Made by a program: the position numbers and the translations under genes. This document shows, piece by piece, positions 9,818 to 21,675 of a stretch of DNA of 64,000 nucleotides. The DNA comes from Triops longicaudatus. Its lineage: Eukaryota; Arthropoda; Branchiopoda; Notostraca; Triopsidae. The DNA lies in the NCBI GenBank assembly GCA_022885665.1, contig JAGQDJ010000260.1:1860001-1924000 (forward strand). The letters are read 5' to 3'. Under the pieces are notes generated by a model that made no database searches, had not been told where the DNA came from, and saw only the letters and a program-made list of their open reading frames with translations. Numbering within the stretch: the first letter of the stretch is position 1; each line of letters starts with the position of its first letter.

Positions 9818-10655
9818 ATGGTAAACCAAGATTTATCTTAAATCATCTGCGTTATTTCGTGTTCAATAGCTATAATTTTGTGTTCAGAACTTTTGTGGGT
9901 GCAAACTCATTGCAGTGAAACTATTATATTCTCGGATTGGCCTATTTTTTCCCGTTTTTGGCCTTGTGTTTTTAACAGGCAGAAACATGCACTTCTCTCA
10001 TACCCCTTGATGTAAAGTTCCTAACGCTTATTTTTGTAATAATTTTCTAGACGAAGGGTACGTCAAGCTTTGGTAAGAGGCACAACAAAACCCACACGTT
10101 GTGCCGACGATGTGGAAGCAGCTCCTATCACATCCAAAAGTCGCAATGCTCCCAGTGCGGCTATCCTAAGGCTAGGATGCGCAAATGTAAGTACTCCTCA
10201 TATATCCAATGCATACAGCAATTAAACAAATTAACTTTTTACAGACAACTGGTCCGTCAAGGCTAAGCGCAGGAAGATGGTCGGAACTGGCCGCATGCGT
10301 TACCTTAAAGTCGTTCGCATGCGCTTCAGGTATGAGTGTCCCTTTAAAAATATTTATCCACTGCACATTCTCGTTTCGCTGGTTCGCTGTCGAACTGGAG
10401 ATCCACTTTAAATGTGCTAAATCAAAGAGAAGATTCGCTAACACCGTTCTCCTTATGGACGGAGTTTGATAGTAGACTTCGCGACAAAACAATGTTTCAA
10501 TACTTCATAAAAGCAACAGTGACTTATCTTATTTATTCTTGTATAGGAACGGTTTCCGTGAAGGTGTTAAACCTGAAGTTGGCAAGATCCGTGGTCCCAA
10601 GGTGCGTGGTGGAAACGGCCGACCAGCAGCCGGAGCTACTGCTGCTGCCAAATAA
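9818..10655 (+). CDS. RPL37: 60S ribosomal protein L37 (eL37)
   Basis: Structural protein of the large ribosomal subunit. Exons: 9818..9820, 10051..10186, 10245..10329, 10547..10655 (110 aa). The first coding exon is the ATG alone, followed at once by the donor gtaaac; the reading frame resumes with TKGTSSFGKRHNKTH. The same split after ATG is known in other animal RPL37 genes. The zinc-binding C-x2-C pairs are both present (CRRCG and CSQCG), followed by KYNWSVKAKRRKMVGTGRMR. The C-terminus is about 13 residues longer than human L37 and ends in an alanine-rich tail. The introns (230, 58 and 217 bp) were inspected for C/D or H/ACA snoRNA boxes and none is convincing. Confidence 0.97.
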
Positions 10656-10656
10656 A
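10651..10656 (+). terminator. AATAAA overlapping the RPL37 stop codon
   Basis: The stop codon TAA (10653-10655) lies inside AATAAA. Use of this signal would give an extremely short 3' UTR. Confidence 0.45.
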
Positions 10657-12215
10657 CCGGAGTGATCGTTTCTTTGTCATCTACGAAATGGTTCACTCTC
10701 AATACATGCCTCTTTTGGCCTCCAAATGCTCGTTTTTCTTGGGATGTGGGATACGATATAGTTAAAAGAATGAAGTCTTCCGATATTTTCGACACAACCC
10801 ACTAAAAGAGTCGGCTCTGAGTTGTACTTTCAAACGAAACTATTGTGCATCGTATAAAACGTGATAGAGACGAAAACCCTTCGTCGTTAATCAAAATTTA
10901 AAGCAGCATTTTAAGGCCACTGTGCACCTCCCCTACATATGGGCAACTTACACGGGAACTCTTGAACCAGTTTAAATGCAAACCATTCTATATATTTGGA
11001 AAACTTCTTGACAGTAAAATAATACTTAATAATATCTAGTGCGACACGAAGAGAGATTTTTGGGAAAACTTCTGATAAATCTTTGGCGCTTTCTGAAATT
11101 TGCTACTCTTTATAGAAATGAAAAAATAGGTTTTTCTCCTCATGCCGCACCAAGTATTTTAAAAATACATTTTTACGTGCAAAAATTTTTCAAATTGGCT
11201 TCGCCGTTCTCGCACAATTTGGTATAAGGTCTACAAATTTTAGCATTTGTGAAGTGCTGCTGCAAAATTCTAAGTGAGCTACCTGTGAAACTCTTGACAA
11301 ATTCGTCGTTGTATTTTTTCTTACGAGACAAAGACGCGTGGAGGAAAAAGGATAAATAGTCTTAAAAATAACCTTAATCTACCTTAACAATATTCACAAA
11401 AAATTGATGCATACTTCTTACTCACATAATTATAGTTCTTACAAAATTTAGGGGGTCTGTTTATCTATTAGTTCAATTTAAAGAAAATAATTATAAAACG
11501 TCTCATGGACACTGTGGTACAAACTAGTCCTTCAACAGTATTATTACTGTTGTATTATTACTAACTATTATTAGGATTAGACTTGTTCTTTTTGAATCCG
11601 GCTTTTTCGCGAGTATACTCGACGTAGGTGAGCGGTATGGTCTGCATTATGGTATAAATACATGTTCCACACATGTAAAGCAAATAAACGATGAACCTTG
11701 ACGGGTGCGACTCCCCTACCATTCACGAAGTAAAAAAAAACTAAATTTCTAGCCGGGATATTTCCCGACTTTGATTGGATCATCCTTAAATAAGATTTAT
11801 TTAACATACATTTCGCATTATTTATATAGCCATTTTCGAGTTTTATTAGCACTGCTAGATTTGTTGAGCACCTGTCCTGTGAAGTGCATCAAATAGGTTG
11901 AACGATTTTAGTTTTGCCTTTTCCATGGCTAGATGGCGTGAATATCATGTTTACATACTTTTGGATTCGCGTGAAAACTTACAGTACATATCGTTCATGA
12001 AATAAAGGAATGGCGCGTTTTTATTCTCTGCCCTTGGATTGCGTTGATATTTCACTTTAAACCACCGTTTTGCAGCTATTAGCTCAAGAGGAATATTTTG
12101 TCGGTTCGCTATATTTGCAAAAACGGAATCCTTTCGACCAGCATTAAGGCTCCTTATAAACAAGCTGACACGCGTCAAAGAAACCAAGAAAATCCGACCT
12201 AAAGTATTAGAAGTC
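10657..12215. other. Intergenic region upstream of the nucleoside kinases
   Basis: AT-rich, no supported gene. Around 11534-11575 there are short repeats of attatta/attactgttg type. From 12048 to 12215 the frame of the downstream kinase is open (56 codons, basic-rich) but has no ATG. Confidence 0.4.
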
Positions 12216-13067
12216 ATGGCCTCTGACGAAGCTACTAACGCGGTTGCTGAAACGTCAAAAATATTCACCGTTTCTGTCGAAGGAAACATTGGCAGCGGGA
12301 AGTCAACTTTGCTGAAATATTTCGAGGATAGAACTGACGTTGAGACGTTTCCAGTACGTTTATCTTTGACTTCTTTTCTGGTCAACTAATGCTTGTCTGC
12401 TTACAAGGAGCCTGTAGAAAGTTGGCGAAATGTGCGAGGCCATAATATGCTTGATTTGCTTTATAAAGATCCGCAAAGATGGGGTGGTGCATTCCAAGCC
12501 ATGGTTCAATTAACGCGATTTGACACCCGGACGAAACCCACCTCTGCCCGGGTTCGAATGATAGAACGCTCCCTTCAGAACAACCGGTGACTTGCGCTTG
12601 GAACGTAGTCCATTGGTGCAACTCATGTTTATTTCTAGGAGTTGTTTCTTCGAGCTCGGCAAGACCTTGGGTACAATCTCTGAGCCAGATTATGCCGTAT
12701 TGTCGGAGTTCTATGATTTCTTATCAGCGCGGCTTGATGTGGGATTGGACCTCATAGGTAGAAAATGTACCAATATATCAGTAGTGCCTAATAGAAAACG
12801 TTTTTAGTATATTTACGCACTAGTCCGGAAGTAGCTTATCAGCGATTGCTAGCGCGACATAGACCAGAAGAAGAATGTGTCCCCAAAGCTTATCTCGAAG
12901 CTTTACACAATGCATACGAGAACTGGCTCTCAGGCCAAACTTCTCACCCAGTCCCTGCGCCGGTCGTGATTTTGGATGCTAATCAGGATATAGACGGCAT
13001 GCGAGCCCAATATGAGTTACATCGTTCGCGGATTTTGAACTTGAAAGAAAAGAAAGACCAAGAATAG
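12216..13067 (+). CDS. Deoxynucleoside kinase, copy 1 (TK2/dNK family)
   Basis: Phosphorylates deoxynucleosides in nucleotide salvage. Exons: 12216..12353, 12408..12586, 12639..12757, 12808..13067 (231 aa). The P-loop is GNIGSGKST (residues 23-31). EPVESWRNVRGHN, QLTRFDT and the E-R-S motif (MIERSLQ) match the mitochondrial thymidine kinase 2 and insect dNK group. The lid region is RHRPEEECVPKAYLE. The strand that follows ERS is altered (SCFFELGKTLG where TK2 has a FVEN-type sequence) but keeps the conserved Glu. No leader is present with the ATG at 12216, so this form is probably cytosolic or nuclear; the frame stays open upstream. The paralogue copy 2 starts 175 bp downstream in the same direction, with identical lengths for exons 2 and 3 (179 and 119 nt). 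Confidence 0.92.
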
Positions 13068-13241
13068 TGTTATGCACATGTTTTACTGAAAAGATTGTGA
13101 AGAAAGAATTTTCCATTGTGAAGCAAAAATGTCTCCATGGTTGACAAAAAATACAGCATTACTTTCAGTTTTGAAAAAATGGTTGTATGACCCTGTTCCC
13201 ACTTGAGTTTTCCCGGGCTAGATAACCGGGCATCACTATGT

Positions 13242-13734
13242 ATGTCTCGCCATTGGATGACCTTGAAAAGGATGCTTGCTTCCTTGCCAAGACTGGCAAG
13301 AAGCCCCTGCGTGTATTCAAAGTTCTTTAGGCTACCCGAAATGGCGGTCCGTCCGTTTATCGTCTCGGTGGAAGGAAATGTCGGCAGCGGGAAATCTACT
13401 TTCTTGGAACATTTTCGAAACCTGGCTCACGTGGAGATTTGTCCAGTAAAATCATTGTTTTGTTGGCTTTTTGTCTTCCCTTTACCCCTTCATTCGTAAT
13501 GCCTCAAGGAACCTGTCGAACTATGGAGAAATTGGCATGGGACAAATATGCTGCAGTTGCTATTCGAGGACCGCAGGCGCTGGACTTACACATTTCAGAG
13601 CCTTGTTCAGCTAACGAGATTAGACATCCTCACGCAATGCACTTCGGCCCGAGTAAAGATCATTGAACGGTCCCTACAGAGTAACCGGTAGGGCTATTAG
13701 AATGACCGCTGGCTTATGCCGGTATATCCGCTGA

Positions 13735-13776
<42 letters not shown>

Positions 13777-14214
13777 GTTTTTTTTTTAGGTTTGTGTACG
13801 TGGAAACAGGCCGGTTGAGCGGTACCTTGTCTCATGCTGAATACAAATTACTCACAAACTGGTACGAGACCTTGAACGAACATACGGATATCAAAGTAGA
13901 TCTAATTGGTACTGAATTTAATCTTACGAGTTAAGACTTTGACCCTGAACATGTCTATAATTCGTCGAGCAGTGTATTTACGAACAAATCCTTGTGTGGC
14001 TTTTGAACGTGTCCGTGCTCGAGGCAGACCCGAAGAAGCTGGCGTACAGCTTCCCTATTTGGAAACAATGCACAGCCTTTACGATGCGTGGCTAATGGAC
14101 CCTCAACTTAACATTCCGCTCATTGTCATAGATGCGGATCAGCCTGAGAGCGCAGTACGCGCCGCCTTTGAAGCCCATAAGAATCAAATTATTGGACCTG
14201 CAATCACGCCCTAA
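13242..14214 (+). CDS. Deoxynucleoside kinase, copy 2, with mitochondrial-type leader
   Basis: Exons: 13242..13445, 13509..13687, 13790..13908, 13973..14214 (247 aa). The P-loop is GNVGSGKST; EPVELWRNWHGTNM, QLTRLDI and IIERSLQSNR follow, then VYVETGRLSGTLS with the conserved Glu, VYLRTNP and a lid RARGRPEEAG. From the ATG at 13242 the first 33 residues are rich in Arg, Leu and Ser with almost no acidic residues (begins MSRHWMTLKRMLASLPRLAR), which fits a mitochondrial targeting peptide. A second in-frame ATG (M34, position 13341) just before the kinase core could give a cytosolic form. An out-of-frame ATG at 13238 overlaps the start. Clearly a tandem duplicate of copy 1. Confidence 0.92.
13741..13776. 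repeat. (TTA)n microsatellite in kinase copy 2 intron
   Basis: About 11 tandem TTA units directly upstream of the polypyrimidine tract of exon 3. Confidence 0.9.
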
Positions 14215-17200
14215 CGACGTAAGTTAAAACCCTTTCGCTTTCCATACATTATTCGCGTCGACATTAGAGCCGAAAAGGAAAAAACATTTGAAGGATTTCG
14301 CCCACCAATGTAGAGCTGTGAAGGGTTATTTTTTTCTCGTGTACGCTTTACCACTTTCTACCCCAAAAGTAGGTGGCTATTCGACACCGGAAAGCGACTT
14401 TACTTGTTCGTATTGCCACGTGCAGTTGTTTCCGGCTCCTTCGACTACACGAAGTTTGAGCGCGAGTATGAAAATCGAGCATGGAGGCTGGGTGGCTTTC
14501 TGAGATGCCCACCGAGAGGTTCGATTCTCAGCTTCCCTCGGCTTCTGAAGTTAGGCATTGACCCAAAACGTGAGAAGAGGCGGCGTAGGGTGACCCTTTG
14601 CACTTGACATTGACTTCACATGTGGCATATACGCCCCTTACCCATGACCAGCTGCCAAAAATCTTTTGTTTGTCCACGATTGCCAAAAATTGTTACTATA
14701 AGCAGATGGGTCAAGAGAAATATTCAATATTTAAATAATAGCACAGTTTCCGGGTTTTGTTCTAAATCAGTATGCTATACTGGTGGAATGACTTCCAGCC
14801 AGCTGCACAGCAGATAACCAGAAAACATGCAGATCTGCATTTACAATTAGGCAAATGATAGGATTTTTACATACCGAAAAGAAAAAAAGTCAGAGTTAAG
14901 AAGTAGCCAGATGCGACCTTTGTTCACCATGAGACAAAACAGAAGTTGAAACAGAAATGGGTGCAATTGGGGTAAGATCTCTCTGATTTTCTCCTTTAGG
15001 GTTTACCGAAAGTTAAGCTAATTGGCGTTGAAAACTTGAGACACTTTCTTGCGCCAAGAAAGCGCGTTTTAATGAAGTTAGACAACATCGCGTTAAAAAG
15101 GCATTTTTGCCTTAACACTGGCAACGAAATGAAAAGGGAGAGAAACGCTCAAAATCTAGCTACGGAGGCTTCATTGTCTTGTCAAGCCCACTTGTTCTCG
15201 AAATCACTAGAATCCTTTACTTTTCGGCTAGGCATTCACAGACACGTTTTTCGTTCTCAATGTAAGGGAAACTTTTCCATCATCGACACCGTTGAGTAGT
15301 TCCGCTTTTGGCTTCGGTTTCGCTGTCTCCATGACTTTACATTCCTTCAAAACGAATTTTGTTGACCGTGCTTCAATCCTATCTGCCACATTTTTATTGA
15401 ATTAATTTCGCTTTCGCTTCTTTAATCCCGTTTTCTAATCAGGCATTCGCTACTTTCATTGCAGGTTTTTGACACCAAACTTCGGCGATATTTCCGTATC
15501 TTCGACAGCTTCACCTTCGAACATGGCTAAGCTATTTGTTGGATTTTTTGCGGGTCCCGAGTGCTATCTGTTTTATGTGTTTTCGTTCGAATACAAGCGA
15601 TACGCAGAGAATAGAGAATAAGCATCGTCTACAAGCTTTGTAGTCTCTGCTTCGTTTCGTTATAGTTAGCAAAACACTCACAGATGGGGGAATATGCGCT
15701 GTATTGTAACTGTAGCTGGGGCGTGTTCTTCATATACCCGTCCTTCGCCGCATTCTGAGGCAACTCGCGCAGGACAGTCAAGTTTTCCCACCACACGTTC
15801 CTTGCTTTCAGAGTTGCCTTGACTACCGTACGCGCTGTACGTGCTTTCGGGTTGTAATACGTTTTGGTGTTTTGTTTTGTGTATGTGTGTTGTAAAAACG
15901 GTTGTTATAGTCCGGGTTCCACCTGGGACTATTCATGAAAACGTGTGAATCGATGAGGCTAGTCATTTTTCCCTGAGCCGTGCAAATGACCCTGGGTGAG
16001 TTCCATTGATCGTTTGGCTTTTGCGTAACACCGAGTGCAAAACTCCGTTTTCAGTTAATTGGTGAAGTGGTCTCCCTGACGGATTACGCATGCAATCGAA
16101 TTTCCAACCAGCCTTGCGTTAAGTTTGTAAACACCAACATGACGTAGTCTGGAATGTTCAGGGTATTTTATCAATTATGCACGAGACGTTTCCATCTTAA
16201 ACATGCTTGTGTGCCCAACACTGTTTGATAAGACAAGAACGGCGTCACACTCCAAAGAACAGCAATAATGATAACGCACGAAAGGAATAATAGTCTGACA
16301 AGTAAATACACTCCAAGTATTGCGTCAAATGGAATGAAACATCCGTATAATTTCACCATTCTTTTCTCCATCACCTGAAAACTATGCGGCGCTTTGTAAT
16401 CATTTCCGTCCAGAAACCCACTCCCTTCCATCTCGGAGAAGGTTGCGGTCAAGGCTACTTACCTGTTTCGTACTATATATAACCCAGGGTAAATTTAAAC
16501 ACCCAGTGCTTCTCTTATTAACGAACGTCCAAATGCGCGAGAAGGTATCCGCAAGTCGGGTATGGTTCAAGGAAAAAGGAAACAAGACATGGGAACGTCT
16601 AACCTGGGTTGTTGCTCCCTTGTCTAGGCACTGTGTATACGTATACAGTACGTGTATTCACAACCCTTTCCTGTCTTCCACGGAAAGACAACGCAATCTT
16701 GACAAAACGCGCCCAAGCTATTTTACATAACACTCGACGAAAATCAAGCTTCCCTCGGTCTTTATTCATGAGCGCCTCCCCGGACGACAATAGCGCAAAA
16801 CCCCCTCTGTCACCCCCCTCAGTTGTTGAGTTTTCGCTTTCGTTGCAAAGGCCCTTCTGCGTATCTCCCAGAATGGTTTTTCACCCTTTCTTGACATTGG
16901 TAGTGCAGCTTTCCTCACCTCTTTAGCCAGCTTTTCTAGAGTTTACACAAGGCTTTGTATTCGGGTGTTGAACAGAAGGCGTAAGCCTGGAATTAGCACA
17001 CTGCAACACGGTAGTTCACGAGGGTGAGAAATTTGTGTGGTTATTACCCAGATTTCATGTGGTTTGAGGTGTGCAACAACTAGGTTAGGTCACCTCGCAT
17101 CAACGTATGTTGCACGTTCGTCTTGCTCCGTAATTGTTATATACTGTTCAGGAGTGGAAAGTCGGTTTCGTTTTTCGTACTTGACTCAGTTTTTACCTCA

Positions 17201-18778
17201 ACGAAACAGTATTTGGGCAAATTGACAATTTCGTGCTAGTGCACATGGCCTAAATAAGAAAAAGTTATTGCCACATGTAGGTTTGGCAGTTGTAACATAC
17301 TTAGGCTGTGCTTTATCGAGCGGAAAGCGTGCTAAGAGTCGGGAAATAGGAGGTTTGTATTATTTATTTACTTTTTCTCCTGGCAGTATTATCGATGCCA
17401 TATAGCTGAGATGCCACTTTGACAAAAACGCCACTGGGTCCTTATCTGTCGGAGCTTCAAATTGTCAGGATTATGTTTCACAAGTGAGCTATGGAAGCAA
17501 GGTTTGAGTTTCATTTTTGTCGCGGCTATAAGTGTCCCCTATGGGCTTTAATCGACCCATTTCGACTCTATCTGGGCTGTACTTTACAGGAGAAGGGGAA
17601 AAAAAAAAGCACTCTTACGTAACGCCCTCCCCCTTTTGCATGTGGTACAAGGGAAGGTCAAAAGAAAAGCAGAAATTTTACTGCGACCGTTTTAGCAGAC
17701 GACAAAACTAGGGGTTCACAAGGCCGTCAGGGTTGGATCGATATACAGCACCCCTATCTAAACCCACCGTTTTTACCACATCACTCGAGTATTATTCCAA
17801 GCGCGCCCGCAATTCATTTTTATCTCCCAGCTTCTTGAGAAACAATAAAAATGCGCCATTAAATCAGAGGAGCTCTTAATGTCTTCTTGATGGCGTACAG
17901 GCATTAGCTGCATTCTTATTTAGGTACCATTGCTGTTCCCCAGTTTATCGCAGCGAGAAATGGAATGCGGCAAAGAGGGAAGCGAGAGGAAAGAAACGTT
18001 GATCGTTTTGGAGTTAACAGCATATGCAGGACATTTGAAGCACTTCCTTCCTCTGGCCTCTTTATGTTAATTATTTCGACACCCAAAGCGAAACCCTTTC
18101 TCGCATACCTATTTCCCGTGTCCTATTGCTGTTATCGATAGCCTATTTATGAGACACTTGACTTTTGAGAGTGACGCAAAGCGGTTTGTCTAAAGCTAGA
18201 TGAGTTGTGGAGAGAGAAAAAAGCACATCCCTGATAGATTGTGCAACGGATGGAAAGAACACAAGGCGTTCAGTTTCGTAGACCTCTGAACGTAAAACCC
18301 GTCTAGGCTTAACTGTTAATTTGCTACTGGTTTCTCTGCATTCTCCCTGGAAACTGTACATCTAATGGCAAAGAAAAGATATCGCTCTCTTAGCAATGCG
18401 TAGTATGGGATCCGTGAGCTGTTGCCGAATACGATGAAGGTACCGTTAACCGTTAGGTGAGCAAGCGAATGTCGTTCCAGTAGCTTCGCAGCGCTCGCGT
18501 TAACTATCGTGAAGATCCATAACAAAAAGAAGGGTCAAAAAAGGGTGACGAGTACACGACACTCTAATGGGCAAAGTTTTTATTGTGTTTGTTTATTCCC
18601 ACATGGAAGTTTCCCGCCCTGTCAGACTAGAATTTTTCTTAATATTGCCATACTTGGAGTGTAAACTCCTTTTTTAGTTTGAGCTCCATTTAAAACAAAG
18701 TTAGGCGCAGCCTCTCGGCCCGTGCATGACAATATTGACCTTGTTTCACGTAAAATCGTTGCTTGATAGGGAACTTAC
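14215..18778. other. 4.5-kb region without a supported gene
   Basis: Mixed base composition and many short open frames, none with recognisable motifs or convincing splice context. One possible small membrane-protein ORF at 16171-16431 is listed separately. The interval 15450-15960 is relatively GC-rich and contains an acceptor-like site at 15465, so it could hold a promoter or an untranslated exon. Confidence 0.35.
16171..16431 (-). CDS. Possible small single-pass membrane protein ORF
   Basis: 86 codons starting MEGSGFLDGNDYKAPHSF, with one long hydrophobic stretch around residues 38-68 and a basic C-terminal end (RWKRLVHN). Not recognised. It has no support beyond the open frame and the membrane segment, and may be chance. 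Confidence 0.18.
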   Translation of the reverse strand: MEGSGFLDGNDYKAPHSFQVMEKRMVKLYGCFIPFDAILGVYLLVRLLFLSCVIIIAVLWSVTPFLSYQTVLGTQACLRWKRLVHN

Positions 18779-19204
18779 GGTAACCATTTCCACCGTGTTT
18801 TGCGAACTGTTCGTGCAATTTTGGCTCTCGCTGCCTTTCAAGCTGAGGTCGGCGAACATACTCACCAGACCGTCCAAACTGTCTTGTTCCGAAGGTTCGA
18901 AGAGCGGAAGTTTCAGGATACTTTCCTCATTATTGGGATCTCCAGGGACGCCACTTTGCTCATTCGGGCTGTTCGGTGGTAGAGAATCGGACTTGTTACT
19001 TGAGGAGGTGTCTACCACATGGCTTTCTTCAGAACCGCTTTCCGAGACGTCTTCGATTTCTTCCGGTACGCATGTTGACTGAGGTTTGGAATGAACTTCA
19101 GGAGAGGTATTCCGAGGGGCTCTCACCGGTGTTGAAGTAGCGAATGTTGGTGTTGAAACATTAGGAGGTGTCAGTATAATCAACGCTGTTCCTGGAGGAA
19201 TAAT
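18779..19204 (-). CDS. Orphan coding exon, Ser/Glu/Pro-rich, unknown gene
   Basis: On the minus strand an open frame of 142 codons is flanked by an acceptor (AG just upstream of 19204) and a donor gtaagt (78..73 below 18779), both phase 0. It starts IIPPGTALIILTPPNVSTP, continues with an acidic serine-rich stretch (EEIEDVSESGSEES) and ends with DSLDGLVSMFADLSLKG followed by a Asn/Ser-rich part. Codon use looks coding. If the donor is not used the frame runs on 10 codons to a stop at 18746 and the exon would be terminal. I do not recognise the family and found no partner exon on either side. Confidence 0.45.
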
Positions 19205-21675
19205 CTACTTTTTCACAATTAAAGGAACAATTGAATTTTTTACTATCAAAAATTGATCAGGATAATAAATTTCTTACTATTGTGCTGGGATTCATTTCGA
19301 AGATTTCTTATTCCTGACTAGCCGTAAAACTGTTGTTATCACTACCTAACTTCCCCCGCGAGACTCACTGTCGCTTGCTTGCGAATTCATTGTAACGCCA
19401 ACAATGAATGCTGGAATGACGCATCGCAGCTCTTCCTAGCAGCCGGCGTTTATGGTCGCTGTAATATATGGTCTCTAAAAACTGTTCTGTTTTATTTGCT
19501 GATTCCAAAAATGCAGGCTTCCAGTTATTTAGTGTGATGAAACCCAAGCGTATTTGTTTAAAATGTATTCAAATGTATAATAGAATGTTTGAGCTCAACG
19601 AAGCATGGCATGTTTCTCTCTCCCTTCTCGGTTTCCGCCTCCGCCTGACGTCGAATGTTTACATTTATCAGCTGATGGATTGTTTTGTTAAAAGCTCGAA
19701 CGAGAGCTTCTGTTTGGTGATTACTTTCCTCTTTTAGTTTGTTTGCTGCATTTAATCAGACAACACGCAGATGTGCTTGATCAAAGTATAGCTGTCAACT
19801 TTCTGTTTTGTCCTTAATTAAAAGCTTTACAGATACTTTCGCCTGTTATGGGATCTAAACTAGTGTGACGCCTGCTTCCTGGGTTTTCGGATGACAAAAT
19901 AAGAAAACGTTAGAGGGGTAGAATGTCTTAGGCTTATACGTCACCAGGCGATAAAATGTGTTTCATCTGCGTCTTTTTAGACATGTATTGGCCAGTGGCA
20001 TTAAGGCGTGTGTTGTTTTAGCGCCCGAGGAGAGGAGAAGTGCAAAGAGAAGGGTCTATTCTATTCCGGGCGTCTCTAAATATAAAGCTGGCAAGCTTGA
20101 AAGTCCAAGAAACTTGGAACAAAACCCTCGAAAGCCGTTTCAACATCCCCCCGAAATCTAAACGAGCCACCAGCAACCTGTGTTCGAGCCACAATCGTCT
20201 AGTTAAGCGCAACCCCGGGGAAAAAAAAGCAGAGTTCGTGAACGGTCCCCTAATTTCTTTGTAACAGGCCTATTAGCGCTTCTCCTTCATTTAGTGCAAA
20301 GGCTACACTAACGTTCAAAGCTAAAATATTAGTTAGGCCGTGCCTTAATGTTTACCTAATGCAGGACAGGAAACGCAACTCGAGCCTGCACTCCAACTAA
20401 GGTGTATTTGCCTTGGTTGGATTCGAAAGAAAGAGCATGCTTGTTCATGCCCTTTTGGGTTTGCAGCCTATAACCCCGGTTTTGTATGACTATGTGTGGT
20501 TTTCCGACAAAATCCCCATTAGCGGACCCCAAACGTGACCATGACATCCGTCACCTCTTGAAACTCTTTGATGTTAGTATATTTTCACGTAATAGCAGTT
20601 TCTTAATTAGTGACGGCGGTATGGCGGAACGCTTTGTGTAAAAAAGAGAAAAATTCTCTCCCACGCAGAATTCATGCCAATACAGCACAAGGGGGGACGC
20701 CCAAGTTCTTTTTCCTTCCTTTAATCTTATCCTCTTTCCTTTTTCATGACAGTTTCCCCCAGCAAGTCTTTACTATTGGATTTGCATAACAAAAGGAAAC
20801 CCTAAGACTTAGGCAATGTTGGACTTTTAAATCCAATCATTCCGTGTTATGTGTGTGACCAGCCTTAATGTGATTCCGAGTCGCACGTTTGCGGAAAGAG
20901 GAACGGGAACCCAAACTTGATGCCAATAAACCAAGTTTTCACTCCCCTCTAGTTAGGCAAGTTGGTAGATAAAGCGTCGTTCCTGTTGTGGAAGTCGAGC
21001 CCATTTGTCAGTTTTTGTTTGATATGATATTCAGAGACTGTCACGTCGTGCTTGAGCTCCCGGTTCTCCACGCGTCATTGCCAAGAAGAACGGCTACAGA
21101 CGGAGCCGTATTTCCTATGTTGTATTTCTTTCAAGCGAGGCGTTTTTTTGTGTACGTATGTTCCCTGTTTAATTCCTCCGCTTTATAATTCGTTCCTCAT
21201 AGGATTTGTGAAAGATACACCCGGTTAGCATGCATGGATCCAGCAGGCGTCTCATATGCACGCCCCTATCTGTGCAGTAGCATAAGGGCAACAACTTGGA
21301 GAAACCAAGAAGCTCTCATTTCTTTATTGTTCGAGTCTGTGAGTCATTTGCAACGTCTGAGAAGTTGACTTGTTACCGCAGAGAATACCTTACGAGGCGT
21401 AGCTTTGGAACTTGTTAGCGTAATTTTCCCATTTCACTTCTTTGTGAGGTAGTAAGGGTCTCGGAGTACTTTTTTCGCATCACTGGTCCCTCAATCCTTA
21501 TCAAAACCGCCATGTATCACAATATGTTATCGGAAACGGAACCATGTTTTCTCCCTATGGCTGTTTTTTCCCTTTCTCGAAAAGCCTGCCTGAAAAAATA
21601 GCCCGTGAAGTGAATTCTCAACTAATGTTTTCTGTTTGCCCTTCATTAGAGGTGCAACGCGATCGGTATGACAAA
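19205..21675. other. Region upstream of the RIPOR-like gene
   Basis: No supported gene. It probably contains upstream untranslated or alternative first exons of the RIPOR-like gene, because the first recognised coding exon begins after an acceptor (ttcattag, ending 21650) rather than at a promoter. Confidence 0.35.

Noticed and set aside
9821..10050. RPL37 introns as hosts of snoRNAs
   Set aside because: No convincing C/D boxes or H/ACA hinge and tail could be found by eye.
14519..14535. GGTTCGATTCT resembling a tRNA B box
   Set aside because: No matching A box, acceptor stem or cloverleaf could be formed around it.
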